Positions 27,727 through 37,237 of a stretch of DNA of 54,123 nt are shown piece by piece; within the stretch, counting starts at the first letter, position 1, and each line of letters begins with the position of its first letter. A program made the position numbers and the translations under genes. Origin of the DNA: a bacterium UBP4_UBA6127 (GTDB lineage: Bacteria > UBP4 > UBA4092). The DNA is taken from contig DIVR01000044.1 of assembly GCA_002428325.1 (NCBI GenBank), forward strand, positions 1 through 54,123. The letters are read 5' to 3'. The notes beneath the pieces were generated by a model. It searched no databases and had not been told where the DNA came from. It saw only the letters and a program-made list of their open reading frames with translations.

Positions 27727-28747
27727 TGCTCTTAATCCTCGGGTCCAGTTTGGAATAAAGAAGGTCTGCGGCAAAATTCGCAAAAATAACGGAAATGGTA
27801 ATGCAAAGGAAAATGGCTTGCATCACCGGGTAATCACGCTGTGCCAGGGAATTACTTAAAGCATAGCCGATTCCTTTATAAACAAAAATAGTCTCAATCA
27901 GGGGAGAACCGCCAATCAGCAGGCCCACCTGCATGACCAGGGTGGTAAACAAAGGAAGAATGGCGTTACGCCCGACATAATGCACAATAATCCTGGACTC
28001 TTTCAATCCTCTGGCCTTTGCCACCAGGACATAATCTTCTCCCATCGTGGTCATGGTGGTGTTTTTCATGGTCAATATCCATCCCCCAATGGTGCTGATG
28101 ATATAAGTCAGCATGGGCAGGATGGCATGGGCAAAAATTCCCCAGAGATATTCAAGGCTGAAACCCGGTTCCACTCCTGCCGGAGCCGTGCCACGCATGA
28201 CGCTGAAAGGAATGATCCTCAGCTGCACTCCAAAGAAAATCAACAGTAAAATGCCTACCAGGTAATTGGGGACAGAACTGGTTATCGAGGCAAAGGAGGA
28301 GAGGATATGGTCCATCCATCCCCCCCGTTTATAGGCAATATACATCCCCATGAATATCCCCAGGATAAAACTGATAAAAATGGAAATCCCGACACTGAAA
28401 ATGGTCCAGGGCAGATAATCGACTATCATCTTGATGACTGGTGTCCCGGGTGAAGAGAAGGAATACCCAAAATCCCCGACTGCCATTTTCTTCATATAAT
28501 CAACCCACTGTACCCATATGGGAGAGGTCAGGTCAATATTATAAAGAGAGGCGGCCTGGTTTTGGGCTTCCTGGTAGGAAATCCCGGTCAGGCTCATTTG
28601 CTGGTTGATATAAACTTCAATGGGATTGCCCGGCATCAGCCGGACCATGAAAAAGGTCAGGGTTACTACCAGGAAAATTGTGGCAAACATTGCCAACAGC
28701 CGGCGCAGTAGAAAGTTTTTTGCCAATCTCCGTAAAAATGCCGGCAT
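27713..28747 (-). CDS. oppB: Opp/Dpp-type ABC transporter permease B
   Basis: 344 aa. Six membrane segments, a long periplasmic loop after the first, and the EAA loop EDYVLVAKARGLKESRIIVH. The ATG overlaps the stop of the binding-protein gene by one base (TAATG), indicating coupled translation. It forms the transmembrane pore with the C permease. Confidence 0.93.
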   Translation of the reverse strand: MPAFLRRLAKNFLLRRLLAMFATIFLVVTLTFFMVRLMPGNPIEVYINQQMSLTGISYQEAQNQAASLYNIDLTSPIWVQWVDYMKKMAVGDFGYSFSSPGTPVIKMIVDYLPWTIFSVGISIFISFILGIFMGMYIAYKRGGWMDHILSSFASITSSVPNYLVGILLLIFFGVQLRIIPFSVMRGTAPAGVEPGFSLEYLWGIFAHAILPMLTYIISTIGGWILTMKNTTMTTMGEDYVLVAKARGLKESRIIVHYVGRNAILPLFTTLVMQVGLLIGGSPLIETIFVYKGIGYALSNSLAQRDYPVMQAIFLCITISVIFANFAADLLYSKLDPRIKSNVTE

Positions 28748-30618
28748 TATCGGGTCCCTCCATTATGTCCCGGCAGGACAGCCGGTTGTAACTGGCCCTG
28801 CATCATCATCAACACCAGAAAATTATCCAAATAGAGGTTATTCAAATAATAGGGGGATTCCTCAGGAAGAGGAGCCACCCGAACCCCTTCCAGGAGAGGA
28901 CTGTTCCCGTAACGCTCATAAAGAGGAAGTATCGGCAGTAGGTGATTAAGGGAGACAGCTACTTTTCCAATACTATCTTTTTGTTTCTCAATATCAAAAC
29001 CTTCTGCGGAGGATCGGATTAATAATTCCAAGTCGATATTTCCCCAGGGAGCTACATTTTGCCTCATTGGGAAATTCATTCCCTTACCTAATTTCATGGG
29101 ATAGTTATATGAAATCAAATCGTTGTATAAGGAAAAATGGGGATGGGGATGTCCGGCTCCCCAGACTCGAATCATCATATCAAATCGGCCCTGGTTGGCA
29201 TCTTCCGGGAATTGGGGGGCTGTAACCGCCCGCATAGGGGCATCAATCCCGAATTTCTTGAGTTGCAAACTGACATTTTCTCCCGCAGAAGCAAAATCTG
29301 CATATTCCAGGATACAGAGAAGTTTTAGCTTTAATCGTTTCCCTTTATCATCTATCCAAAATCCGTCTATTCCCCGTTTAAACCCGATGGATTCAAGAAT
29401 CCTCGCCGCTTTCACAGTATCAAACTCATAGGTATTGAGCATTTTGGCATATTCGGGTTTGAGCCAGCGGTGAACCAGGGTATCCGAAAATCCGGTTACA
29501 AATTTACAGGGTTTAGCGGCTTCTCCCAGAGTGACTGCTGCGACTTCATCCCGATTGATGGCATAGGCAATGGCCTGCCGGACTTCTTTCCGGTTCAGGG
29601 GATAGACATCGTGATTGAAAGCGACCCCGGCTCCGCCGAAGGTAGGGGGACGCATGATTCGAAAACCTGTTTTCTTTAACTGTCGTTCGGTCGCAATCGG
29701 GAACCCATGAGTGGCAAAATCAATCTCTTTAGCCAGCAGCATCGGGGTAATAATCGGGGTTTCCCCGTTATATAAAACGACTTTATCATATTGGATTTTA
29801 TTGGCATCCCAGTATCCGGCGAATCGTCGCAGGGTGATTTGTGATTCATCGACATCTTTAATATCCACGGTGAAAGGGCCGGTCCCGATGCGTCTTTCGG
29901 GCCGGAAAGAGCGGAATTTATCCATTGTTTTTGCCCTTAATCCAGCCACTTTATTCCAGCGTCTATCCAGTTCTTCAATGGAAATGGGCAGTTTCTCCCC
30001 TTTATCCCGTTTTTCTTGAAGCCCTTTCAGATAAATTTCCTCATCGGCCCAGCTTTGAACTTCCCGGGCAATTTCCCCATAAACCGAATCAGCCACCATA
30101 TAGGTTACCCGGAGAATATACCGGTCGGCCACAGTGCTGGGATGGTTAAAATGGAATATGACTGTATAGGGGTCAGGGGCTTCCACTTTATCGAAGTATT
30201 GCCAGACAGCCAGATTCATCAGGTAAGGAATATAAAAGCTGGTAACGACATCCCGGGATGTGAAATCCGTCCCGTCATGGAATTTGACCCCTTTGCGCAG
30301 ATGGACCACAAACTGGTTTTTAGTTGTATCCAAGTTCCAATCGGTTGCTAAGAGGGGAATCCATTTATCTTCCGGCCAGTTATAGAAGGCCAGGGTCTGT
30401 TCCACCAAGTCCAGGTAGATGCCCAGGTAAATATTATTGGTGATATAGATATTAAAATGGCCTTGGGGGGGAGGGGGATATATACCGGGAGCGCCATGTA
30501 ATACCCGTTCATTAGAATCTGTCTGGGTTTCCCGGGCACATCCTGATAAAAAGACCAAAACCACCGCCATTAGTAGGGTGATGATTCCAACATACTTTAT
30601 CCATTTAGCTCTATTCAA
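28747..30618 (-). CDS. Family 5 extracellular solute-binding lipoprotein
   Basis: 623 aa, first gene of the importer operon. The lipobox LVFLSGC places the lipidated Cys at about residue 27, so it is membrane-anchored outside the inner membrane. The SBP_bac_5 fold is visible in HLRKGVKFHDGTDFTSRDVV and in RKEVRQAIAYAINRDEVA. A charged insertion (DEEIYLKGLQEKRDKGEKLP) lengthens it beyond the usual 520-550 aa. Start is a TTG with AAAGGT 10 nt upstream. Relatives carry peptides or, in several thermophiles, oligosaccharides; nearby glycan-active genes make the latter plausible here (inference). Confidence 0.92.
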   Translation of the reverse strand: MNRAKWIKYVGIITLLMAVVLVFLSGCARETQTDSNERVLHGAPGIYPPPPQGHFNIYITNNIYLGIYLDLVEQTLAFYNWPEDKWIPLLATDWNLDTTKNQFVVHLRKGVKFHDGTDFTSRDVVTSFYIPYLMNLAVWQYFDKVEAPDPYTVIFHFNHPSTVADRYILRVTYMVADSVYGEIAREVQSWADEEIYLKGLQEKRDKGEKLPISIEELDRRWNKVAGLRAKTMDKFRSFRPERRIGTGPFTVDIKDVDESQITLRRFAGYWDANKIQYDKVVLYNGETPIITPMLLAKEIDFATHGFPIATERQLKKTGFRIMRPPTFGGAGVAFNHDVYPLNRKEVRQAIAYAINRDEVAAVTLGEAAKPCKFVTGFSDTLVHRWLKPEYAKMLNTYEFDTVKAARILESIGFKRGIDGFWIDDKGKRLKLKLLCILEYADFASAGENVSLQLKKFGIDAPMRAVTAPQFPEDANQGRFDMMIRVWGAGHPHPHFSLYNDLISYNYPMKLGKGMNFPMRQNVAPWGNIDLELLIRSSAEGFDIEKQKDSIGKVAVSLNHLLPILPLYERYGNSPLLEGVRVAPLPEESPYYLNNLYLDNFLVLMMMQGQLQPAVLPGHNGGTR

Positions 30619-30685
30619 ATTTTAAATTACCTTTATAGTATCGTTTTATAAAAAACGCTTTTTATTTTAACCGTTTTATCAAAAT

Positions 30686-30707
30686 CCGGGGAAATATTTT
30701 TCTCCGG
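30686..30707 (-). terminator. Weak hairpin between the 820-aa gene and the importer operon
   Basis: On the minus strand, CCGGAGAAA pairs with TTTCCCCGG and is followed by ATTTTG. It may reduce read-through into the importer, but the T run is short. Confidence 0.4.
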
Positions 30708-30713
30708 CTCTTC

Positions 30714-33176
30714 CTATTGGGGAAATCCATAGATTTGCAATTCATCCAGGCAGACCCATGGGGAATCCCGAAGTAAGGTGGTTTTTACATAGCGGGCTTT
30801 TTGGGGAGGGAATTTCACCAGCATATCTCCCTCGCCATATTTGTAATCATCCGGAAGGTGCAGATTACTGCTGCCAGCCAGTTTCCATGTTTTCCCATCC
30901 AGGGAGACTTCCACTCTCATGTCTTTGGGATAGGCATTTTCATCCGAGTCTCCCCCCAGTAAATGGGCATAGACTTTTTCCACCCGGCAGATATTTCCCA
31001 AATCATAAGTTATAACCGGATTTACTTCATGGAATCCCACCGTCCTTTGGGTGGTTAAAATATCCGGCAGGAACCGGTAATCATTCAGTTTCTTCAGGGA
31101 GTTATCGGAATATGGAGAGGAAGGTTCCTGTATATAAGTATATTTTTTCCCATAAGAGAGGCATTCGGGATAAGTATTGTGAATATAGCGGTAGAGATTA
31201 TCATAAGCATCCCGGGCCCAGGGGGATTCGGTTGAAGAAGAATAACAAATCTGGGCGAGGGTATAGACTTCCTGGTAATACCCGGTCAGGCAATTATTCA
31301 TATATTTTTCCCGGTTCAAAGCTCCATGATCCAGATAAGCCCGGAGATTGATACCTCCGGTTAAAGCCCTGTAATCGAATTCTATTTCAATCCCCATATG
31401 ATTGTCCCGGGCCCTTTTGGCGGCTTCAACCAACTGCTGGGGATCAGGGCTTTGGCCCCAGTATTCCCGGTGCATCCATGCGTAATTAGGCTGATATTCC
31501 ACGAAATCAAACCCATAGTCCTTCCAGTCTTGATAATCAGCCTTGAAATAAGGTATCCACTCGAATAAAAGCCCCCGTTTATGGACTTCATCGGAGACAG
31601 CCTTTACCAAATCTCTATCTTTTTTAACATCTTCTTTCATCCAATAAAGGGCAACCAGTTTGATATTTTTCAGGTTAGCCTGGTCCCATCGATTCAATAA
31701 TTCGTTCAAATACCAGATTTCTGTCTTTAGCCGATTTCCCGGGATAGACATATTTTCAGAAAGACCGTCCCCGTCAATATCCCCAAAATCTTCCACTTCC
31801 GAATTAGCGCAGGGTATCATCACAGCCATCTTCATCTGGTAAGAAGGGTCCTTCAATTTGAGTTTGACCCGGCCGATGATTTCATCCAGTTTCTGCAATT
31901 GGCGATGGGGCATGAAAATGGCATTGAGATAATCGGTCCAATCATCCTTGAGGGTTTTCCCCCAGCCATAATCCTGGCCGGAAGATGAACCTGAGTATCC
32001 CAGGAATAAACCGCTGTCGAACATCCAGTCTTTGGGTTCATAAGTTGAATCCGCCAGATAAGCGACATAAGGCAGGTATTCTTCATCCTTATACCAGATG
32101 ATATTATTGATTTTCCTGCCCAGATTTTTGGGGGTTCCCGGATTATCTCCATTCAAACTGATTTTGAAGATGTCATATTTATCCCCCACCCACATCAAGG
32201 GGCCTTTCCCGGAATAATAAAGGTTTTTCCCCTCAGCGCTGAGGCAGGGATAATCCACTCCCCAGCCGGAGTCTTTCTGCGCCGGGGATATCCCGGAAAC
32301 CTGGGAAGGTGTGCCGGTTTTCAGTCCCCGGGGGGTCAGGGTCAGCTCTGCCTGGTAGATATTCCAGGTATCCTCTCCATAGGTTCGAATATCCTGGCGG
32401 TCTGAAGAAAAGTAAATCCTCTGGTTATCTGCCGAAACACTTAATCCCATCTTCTCATCCCCGGGAGTATTCAGGGGTTCCCCCATATTCACAGGAGCCA
32501 GCCATTTCCCTTCAGGATTCTTATTTGATTTCCAGATGTCATATCCTCCCAGCCCCCCTTCTCGGTTGGAAGTGAACCAGAGGGCTTTTCCATCCCGGGA
32601 AAGAAAAACCGCATAATCATTCGTGGAACTTGGAGAGCTGAACCAAGGGGTTTTCTGAGGATGGGAAAAAGAGGCCGTCGTATCTTCATTGGCCGTTCCT
32701 TGATTTGAAAGAGGGGTTTCTGAAGCGGCTTCCATCTCTATTGATTGAGGGGTTCCCCAATTTCCTTTTATATCTTTCTCAGACACATAGATTCTCCAGC
32801 AGCGGTTACTGCCGAGGGGCCGGTTGGAAGTAAAATAGAGTTTTTGGCCATCGGGAGAAAGGCAGGGAGACTGGGAAGAATAACCTTTCTGATTGAGTTC
32901 GGTTACCGGAGAGGGCGACAGCCATTGGCCTGAAGATGATTGGCTGACCCAGATTTCTTCGATTCCTTCCTCTCCCACGGCATAATAGAGGGTCTTTTCA
33001 TCAGCGGATATCCAGGGCATCCGGCTTTGGCTTCTTCCAGAGGCTGAATTCAAATTATAAAATAAGACTTGATGCCTCATTCCCCCTGATTGGGGATGGT
33101 TCTCTGGAAAATAACCAGTGGCTCCCAAAGCAGGAGCTAAACAAAATGCCAGCAGGTAAATAATAAAGAGTCTCAC
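30714..33176 (-). CDS. Secreted PD40 propeller - DUF4855 - discoidin protein (copy 2)
   Basis: 820 aa. GTG start with GGAGG upstream and a signal peptide (about 1-19). Residues 40-370 carry PD40/WD40-like beta-propeller repeats (SPCLSPDGQKLYFTSNRP, SRDGKALWFTSNREGGLGGY, YPCLSAEGKNLYYS). Residues 375-690 resemble DUF4855 (PKDWMFDSGLFLG, LQKLDEIIGRVKLKLK, FEWIPYFKADYQDWKDYGFD). The C-terminus is discoidin-like (VEVSLDGKTWKLAG, ARYVKTTLL). DUF4855 is an uncharacterised, TIM-barrel-like extracellular domain. It is a paralogue of the 807-aa gene just upstream, with the same domain order. It likely binds or cleaves glycans (inference). Confidence 0.8.
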   Translation of the reverse strand: MRLFIIYLLAFCLAPALGATGYFPENHPQSGGMRHQVLFYNLNSASGRSQSRMPWISADEKTLYYAVGEEGIEEIWVSQSSSGQWLSPSPVTELNQKGYSSQSPCLSPDGQKLYFTSNRPLGSNRCWRIYVSEKDIKGNWGTPQSIEMEAASETPLSNQGTANEDTTASFSHPQKTPWFSSPSSTNDYAVFLSRDGKALWFTSNREGGLGGYDIWKSNKNPEGKWLAPVNMGEPLNTPGDEKMGLSVSADNQRIYFSSDRQDIRTYGEDTWNIYQAELTLTPRGLKTGTPSQVSGISPAQKDSGWGVDYPCLSAEGKNLYYSGKGPLMWVGDKYDIFKISLNGDNPGTPKNLGRKINNIIWYKDEEYLPYVAYLADSTYEPKDWMFDSGLFLGYSGSSSGQDYGWGKTLKDDWTDYLNAIFMPHRQLQKLDEIIGRVKLKLKDPSYQMKMAVMIPCANSEVEDFGDIDGDGLSENMSIPGNRLKTEIWYLNELLNRWDQANLKNIKLVALYWMKEDVKKDRDLVKAVSDEVHKRGLLFEWIPYFKADYQDWKDYGFDFVEYQPNYAWMHREYWGQSPDPQQLVEAAKRARDNHMGIEIEFDYRALTGGINLRAYLDHGALNREKYMNNCLTGYYQEVYTLAQICYSSSTESPWARDAYDNLYRYIHNTYPECLSYGKKYTYIQEPSSPYSDNSLKKLNDYRFLPDILTTQRTVGFHEVNPVITYDLGNICRVEKVYAHLLGGDSDENAYPKDMRVEVSLDGKTWKLAGSSNLHLPDDYKYGEGDMLVKFPPQKARYVKTTLLRDSPWVCLDELQIYGFPQ

Positions 33177-33295
33177 AAAGAATCTCCCTCCGGGGGATGG
33201 TAATTAAAATTACATTTAATATACCATTCTTTTATCTCCTTAGTTGGCTGTTTCCCAATTTCATTGGAAACTGGGGGAAAGGACTCTTTATTAAG

Positions 33296-33338
33296 GGAGC
33301 CGGACCCAGGCTGAAGGTCTCAGCCTGGGTCCGGCTCC
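33296..33338. repeat. Perfect 19-bp inverted repeat between the two DUF4855 genes
   Basis: The arms 33296-33314 and 33320-33338 are perfect complements, GC-rich, with a 5-nt loop. No T run follows on either strand, so it is not a canonical terminator. It could block exonucleases at the 3' end of the upstream transcript or be a small repeat element. Confidence 0.75.
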
Positions 33339-33414
33339 GATAAGATTTCGATTGTGAGTCAGAAGGGAATATGAATCAGGTTCGATGAATTTGTTACCGG
33401 AAATGGGGTTTGAT

Positions 33415-35838
33415 TTAAAATATGGCCCAGTCATCCACTCCTGTGAAGTTATAAGTCCCATAGACCTGCATTTCATCCACCCAAATCCAGGTACCCCCTT
33501 GGGTCAGGGTGATTTTGACATAACGGCCAGTGGTGGGGGCAAATTTGACTAACATATCTCCCTGAGTCAGGTCAGTGTCGGGATCCGGATGGACACTGGA
33601 AGTGCCGGCCAGGGTCCAGGTGGTGCCATTATTAGAGACTTCCACCTTCATCTGGGCTGGATAATAGACTCCCCAGGCAGTGATGCAGCCATAATGTCCA
33701 TAAACCTTTTCCACCTGGCAGACCGACGCCAGATCAAAGGTGATGGAAGGATTTACATTGGCAAAACCCACCACTCGGTTTGTGTAATTAGTATCCGGCA
33801 GGAAGTAATAATCATTTAATTCGGTGTTGCCGGTATCCGGGTAACTGGTGTTGGGAGCTGTGCTGTAAGTATAGGTTTTTCCCACTGAAACCGGGGTGGG
33901 ATATTCTTCTTTCAGGAATTGATAAAGGTTGTCATAGGCATCCCGGGCATAGGGGGCAGAGGCATAACACAGGGATTTCACCACAGCCACATCCTGATAA
34001 CATCCCAGAAGGCAGTTGTTCATATAGCCTTCTTTGGCAGCCGTCCCATAATCCAGGTAAGCCCGGAAATTCATTCCATCAGTCATTGGCCGGTAATCCA
34101 ATTCCAGTTCTATTCCCATGCCATAAGTCCGGGCACGGGAAGCGGCGCTGGCAAACCGGCTGGGGTCAGACTGGGAAAGCCAGGCATAATTGGGCTGGTA
34201 CTCCACAAAATCAAACCCTGAGGAGGCCCATCGGTTATAATCAGCTGAATAATAAGGTATCCATTCAAATTTCAGTCCCTTGGCATGGACAGCATCGGCG
34301 ACCTGTTTGACCAGGGTGGTTTCTGAACCCAGATACTCATCCAGCCAATATAAGGAAGTCAGCTCGATATTCTGGAAATTGGCTGAGGTCCATCGGCCAT
34401 AGAAATCATTGATATACCATTGGCAGACTTTCAGCCGATTGGCCCGGGAGGAGAGATTTTCAGAGATGTTATCTCCATCCACATCCCCGAAATTAGTGAC
34501 GGTGGAAACCGGTTTGGGTATCATCACAGACATTTTTACTTTATAGGAAGGCTGGTTCAGAGTTGTTTTGACACTTCCAACCACTTCATCAAGTTTATGC
34601 AGCTGTCGGGCGGGATAGAAAATCGAATCCAGATAGGTCAGCCAGTCATCTTTATAACAGGGGCCGACATCATACCGGTTCTGGGTGGAAGCGCCACTGA
34701 GGGCCAGGAAGAGGAAACTGTCGAACATCCAGTCCTGGGGCTGGCCGGTGGTGGCATTCACATAAGCCACATAAGGCAGGAAATCTTGGGTATCTTTCCA
34801 AATAAGATTATTGATAGCTCGGCCGATATTGGTCCCGACGGTCCAATTACCATTGGTATATCGGGAATAGAAGACAGAGAAACCATCCCCATACCAGTAA
34901 AAAGGCCCATTATCCGAATAAAAGAGAGTGGAATCATCACTGGATAAACAGGGATAACTGACTCCCCAGGAAGATGAGCCGGCTGTTACGGGAGAAATCC
35001 CCCCGATTTGGCTGGCCACAGCAGTACTCCAGGGTTGAGTGGTGGAAGACCGAATAGCTTTATATAGATTCCAGGTATCCGTTCCGTAGATTCGGTTAGT
35101 GGTTTTATCCGATGCGAAAATCATCGTTTTCTCATCGTTGGAAACACAGACCCCGGATGCTTCAGAAGATGCCGTGTTGATGGGAGAGCCGGCATTGACG
35201 GCAGCGGTCCATTTTCCATCTGTGTTTTTCTTGGAATACCAGATATCATATCCTCCGTATCCCCCGGACCGGGAAGAGTTGAAATAGAGGGTATTGCCAT
35301 CCCGAGAGATAGAAACTCCATAATCATGTCCATCATTTCTGATGGTAACAATAACCCCGGAAACGGCATCCACATTCAAATAATAGGGAGTATTCCAACC
35401 TCCGGAAACATTCCGGGTGGCTGTAAATATTCGCCATATCCCCCCTGACAGGTTATAGGGTGAACCTACCGGCCGGGAGGAAGTAAAGTAAATCCTGTTC
35501 CCATCGGGGCTTAAACAGGGTGATTTAGAGGAATAACCTTTGATATTTAAATCATTTACAGGGACGGCTCCCTGCCAGACCCCCGCGGATTTGGTGCTGT
35601 ACCAGATTTTTTCAACAGAATATCCCCCTTCGGAAAAATAAAGGGTATTTCCATCGGCAGATACCCAAGGCATCCGGCTTTGGACACCCCAGGAGGTCGG
35701 ATTTAATGTGTATAATAAGACTTGGTTTTTCATCCCCCCGGAACGGCTGTCATTTTCCGGAAAATAGGCGGCTTGAGATAAGACAGCCCCTAATAAAAAC
35801 ATCCCCATAATCCCTGATACTAACCCTTTCCGTTTCAT
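33415..35838 (-). CDS. Secreted PD40 propeller - DUF4855 - discoidin protein (copy 1)
   Basis: 807 aa, signal peptide about 1-23 (KGLVSGIMGMFLLGAVLSQA). Domain order equals the 820-aa paralogue: propeller repeats (SRMPWVSADGNTLYFSEGGY, SPDGNRIYFTSSRPVGS, SRDGNTLYFNSSRSGGYGGY), a DUF4855-like region (PQDWMFDSFLFLALSG, LHKLDEVVGSVKTTLNQ, FEWIPYYSADYNRWASSGFD) and discoidin-like end (VEVSNNGTTWTLAG, GRYVKITLTQGG). It extends by GVDDWAIF after the discoidin fold; copy 2 lacks this tail. Probably an older tandem duplicate with its own downstream hairpin. Confidence 0.8.
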   Translation of the reverse strand: MKRKGLVSGIMGMFLLGAVLSQAAYFPENDSRSGGMKNQVLLYTLNPTSWGVQSRMPWVSADGNTLYFSEGGYSVEKIWYSTKSAGVWQGAVPVNDLNIKGYSSKSPCLSPDGNRIYFTSSRPVGSPYNLSGGIWRIFTATRNVSGGWNTPYYLNVDAVSGVIVTIRNDGHDYGVSISRDGNTLYFNSSRSGGYGGYDIWYSKKNTDGKWTAAVNAGSPINTASSEASGVCVSNDEKTMIFASDKTTNRIYGTDTWNLYKAIRSSTTQPWSTAVASQIGGISPVTAGSSSWGVSYPCLSSDDSTLFYSDNGPFYWYGDGFSVFYSRYTNGNWTVGTNIGRAINNLIWKDTQDFLPYVAYVNATTGQPQDWMFDSFLFLALSGASTQNRYDVGPCYKDDWLTYLDSIFYPARQLHKLDEVVGSVKTTLNQPSYKVKMSVMIPKPVSTVTNFGDVDGDNISENLSSRANRLKVCQWYINDFYGRWTSANFQNIELTSLYWLDEYLGSETTLVKQVADAVHAKGLKFEWIPYYSADYNRWASSGFDFVEYQPNYAWLSQSDPSRFASAASRARTYGMGIELELDYRPMTDGMNFRAYLDYGTAAKEGYMNNCLLGCYQDVAVVKSLCYASAPYARDAYDNLYQFLKEEYPTPVSVGKTYTYSTAPNTSYPDTGNTELNDYYFLPDTNYTNRVVGFANVNPSITFDLASVCQVEKVYGHYGCITAWGVYYPAQMKVEVSNNGTTWTLAGTSSVHPDPDTDLTQGDMLVKFAPTTGRYVKITLTQGGTWIWVDEMQVYGTYNFTGVDDWAIF

Positions 35839-35988
35839 AATCCCTCACATGACTTTAATATAAGCTATTTTAACTATTTCAAAAATAATATCATTATTCT
35901 GAAAGGACTCCCTAGTTAAGTTTAGAGCAGTATTTTAAAGGCGCAAGAAAAAGGTAAAAAAAGGGGGTAATGCAAGGGTTTACCGCCC

Positions 35989-36036
35989 AAGGTTTTCTGC
36001 TTTACCCTTTGAGGGTTCAATATTTTGAGCCCCTAC
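35989..36036 (+). repeat. 48-bp dispersed repeat, copy A
   Basis: Begins AAGGTTTTCTGC and contains an inverted repeat around TCAATATTTTGA. It matches copy B (38162-38209) at all but four of 48 positions, same orientation. Confidence 0.8.
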
Positions 36037-36195
36037 ACTACACCTTCTTAAGAAAAGGGCTTTGACAGTTGTCAAAACCCTAACCTCAATCAATTCAATA
36101 CCTGTTTTTAAGAGTCATTTTGATTATTAAGATAAAAGGTACTACATGGATGCGTTACTACGGGACCAGAGAAGCTAAAAAACAAGGAACTGGAG

Positions 36196-36245
36196 TTCCG
36201 TGCTACCAAGCGGAGCTTTTCTATCGGTTTGGCTTTAAATCTTTA
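36196..36245 (+). repeat. 50-bp direct repeat, copy R1
   Basis: Matches R2 (37934-37983) at 48 of 50 positions, same orientation. A shorter related stretch (GGAACTGGAGTTCCG) occurs again near 42590. R1 and R2 bracket the IS remnant and the flavin reductase. Confidence 0.85.
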
Positions 36246-37002
36246 ATGACTAGCCCCCAAAAACTGTACCAGTTGAAACGTTAGTATACTCCAGGTCTTG
36301 GAGGGGGGTACAACTCGCAGGGAGCGTAGCGACCGAAGAGTAGCAACAACGTGACCGGAATTCCTCGGGGGGGGCAGATATCCCAATGAGCTATGGGGCC
36401 GTTCTTGATTATATTCTTTCCTCCATTCTTCAATGATTTGATGAGCCTCGATTAAACTTAAAAATAATTCCCGACTCAGGCATTCATCCCGAAACTTCTC
36501 ATGAAAACTCTCGATATAGGGATTCTCCCAGGGAGACCCAGGGGGGATATACAACGTCGCTATCTGCTTTTCTTTCAACCAGCTTTGTATCATCTTAGAT
36601 AAAAACTCTGAACCGTTATCACTGCGAATATATTCCGGTTCTCCATACTCCTGAAAGGCTGATTCGACTTCCCGTAATGCATCTCCTGATGTCATATAAT
36701 AATCTACCCGAATTTTGAGGGACTCTCGAGTATATACATCCAGTAACGTTAAGCATTTCAATATCCGGCCTTCGGCCATCTGGTCCTGGATAAATATCCC
36801 AGCTCCAGACTTGCCGGGGATACTCGGCTCTTTGCCTGGTTCCGATAGAGATCCCCAGCCGCGCTCGTTTCTGGGCTTTCCGTTTTACCTGGAGTCCCAG
36901 TTTTCCCATCAGCCGCCGGATCCGCTTCTTATTGACCTTCCAGCCTTCCTTCTGCAATAAAATATAGACTAATTGATGAATATGGCCCGGAATGTATAAC
37001 AT
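36243..37002 (-). pseudogene. IS3-family transposase (OrfB) remnant, frameshifted and 5'-truncated
   Basis: Two overlapping frames make one DDE transposase. The upstream part has QKEGWKVNKKRIRRLMGKLG and ends at the first catalytic Asp in RQVWSWD. The downstream part continues IQDQMAEGRILKCLTLLDVY, IRSDNGSEF (second Asp) and ESFHEKFRDECL with the Glu. Removing one extra base at 36795 restores the family reading WDFIQDQMAEGR, so a single-base insertion broke it. The N-terminus of OrfB and all of OrfA are missing. TGACTAGCCCCC at 36246 looks like the surviving IS terminus. Confidence 0.85.
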
Positions 37003-37166
37003 CTGATAATCAATCCGGCAAATTACTATTTAAAAACACTTTCACAAATCGTAATTACTTACTCCAATGGATACTAAGTTACGGGGATGCCGTAACGGTC
37101 ATAGAACCTCTTGAGTTAGTCGATGAAGTTTGCCTAGATGCAAAAATATATTAGCTCAATATAAGT

Positions 37167-37190
37167 AATACGACATACTGTTGTCGTATT
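37167..37190 (+). promoter_or_regulatory. Inverted repeat upstream of the flavin reductase gene
   Basis: AATACGACA (37167-37175) and TGTCGTATT (37182-37190) are perfect 9-bp arms with a 6-nt spacer, 47 bp before the start codon: a likely operator for a dimeric regulator, which is not encoded here. Confidence 0.5.
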
Positions 37191-37237
37191 GCATTTGTTA
37201 CTATATATAGATTAAAAATAAAAGGGAGAAATTCATT

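Larger units (their letters stand above)
35839..36245. other. Repeat-rich spacer left of the island
   Basis: No gene. Holds repeat copy A (35989-36036), a hairpin TTTGACA-GT-TGTCAAA near 36062-36077, and repeat copy R1 (36196-36245), which stops exactly where the IS remnant begins. Confidence 0.65.
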
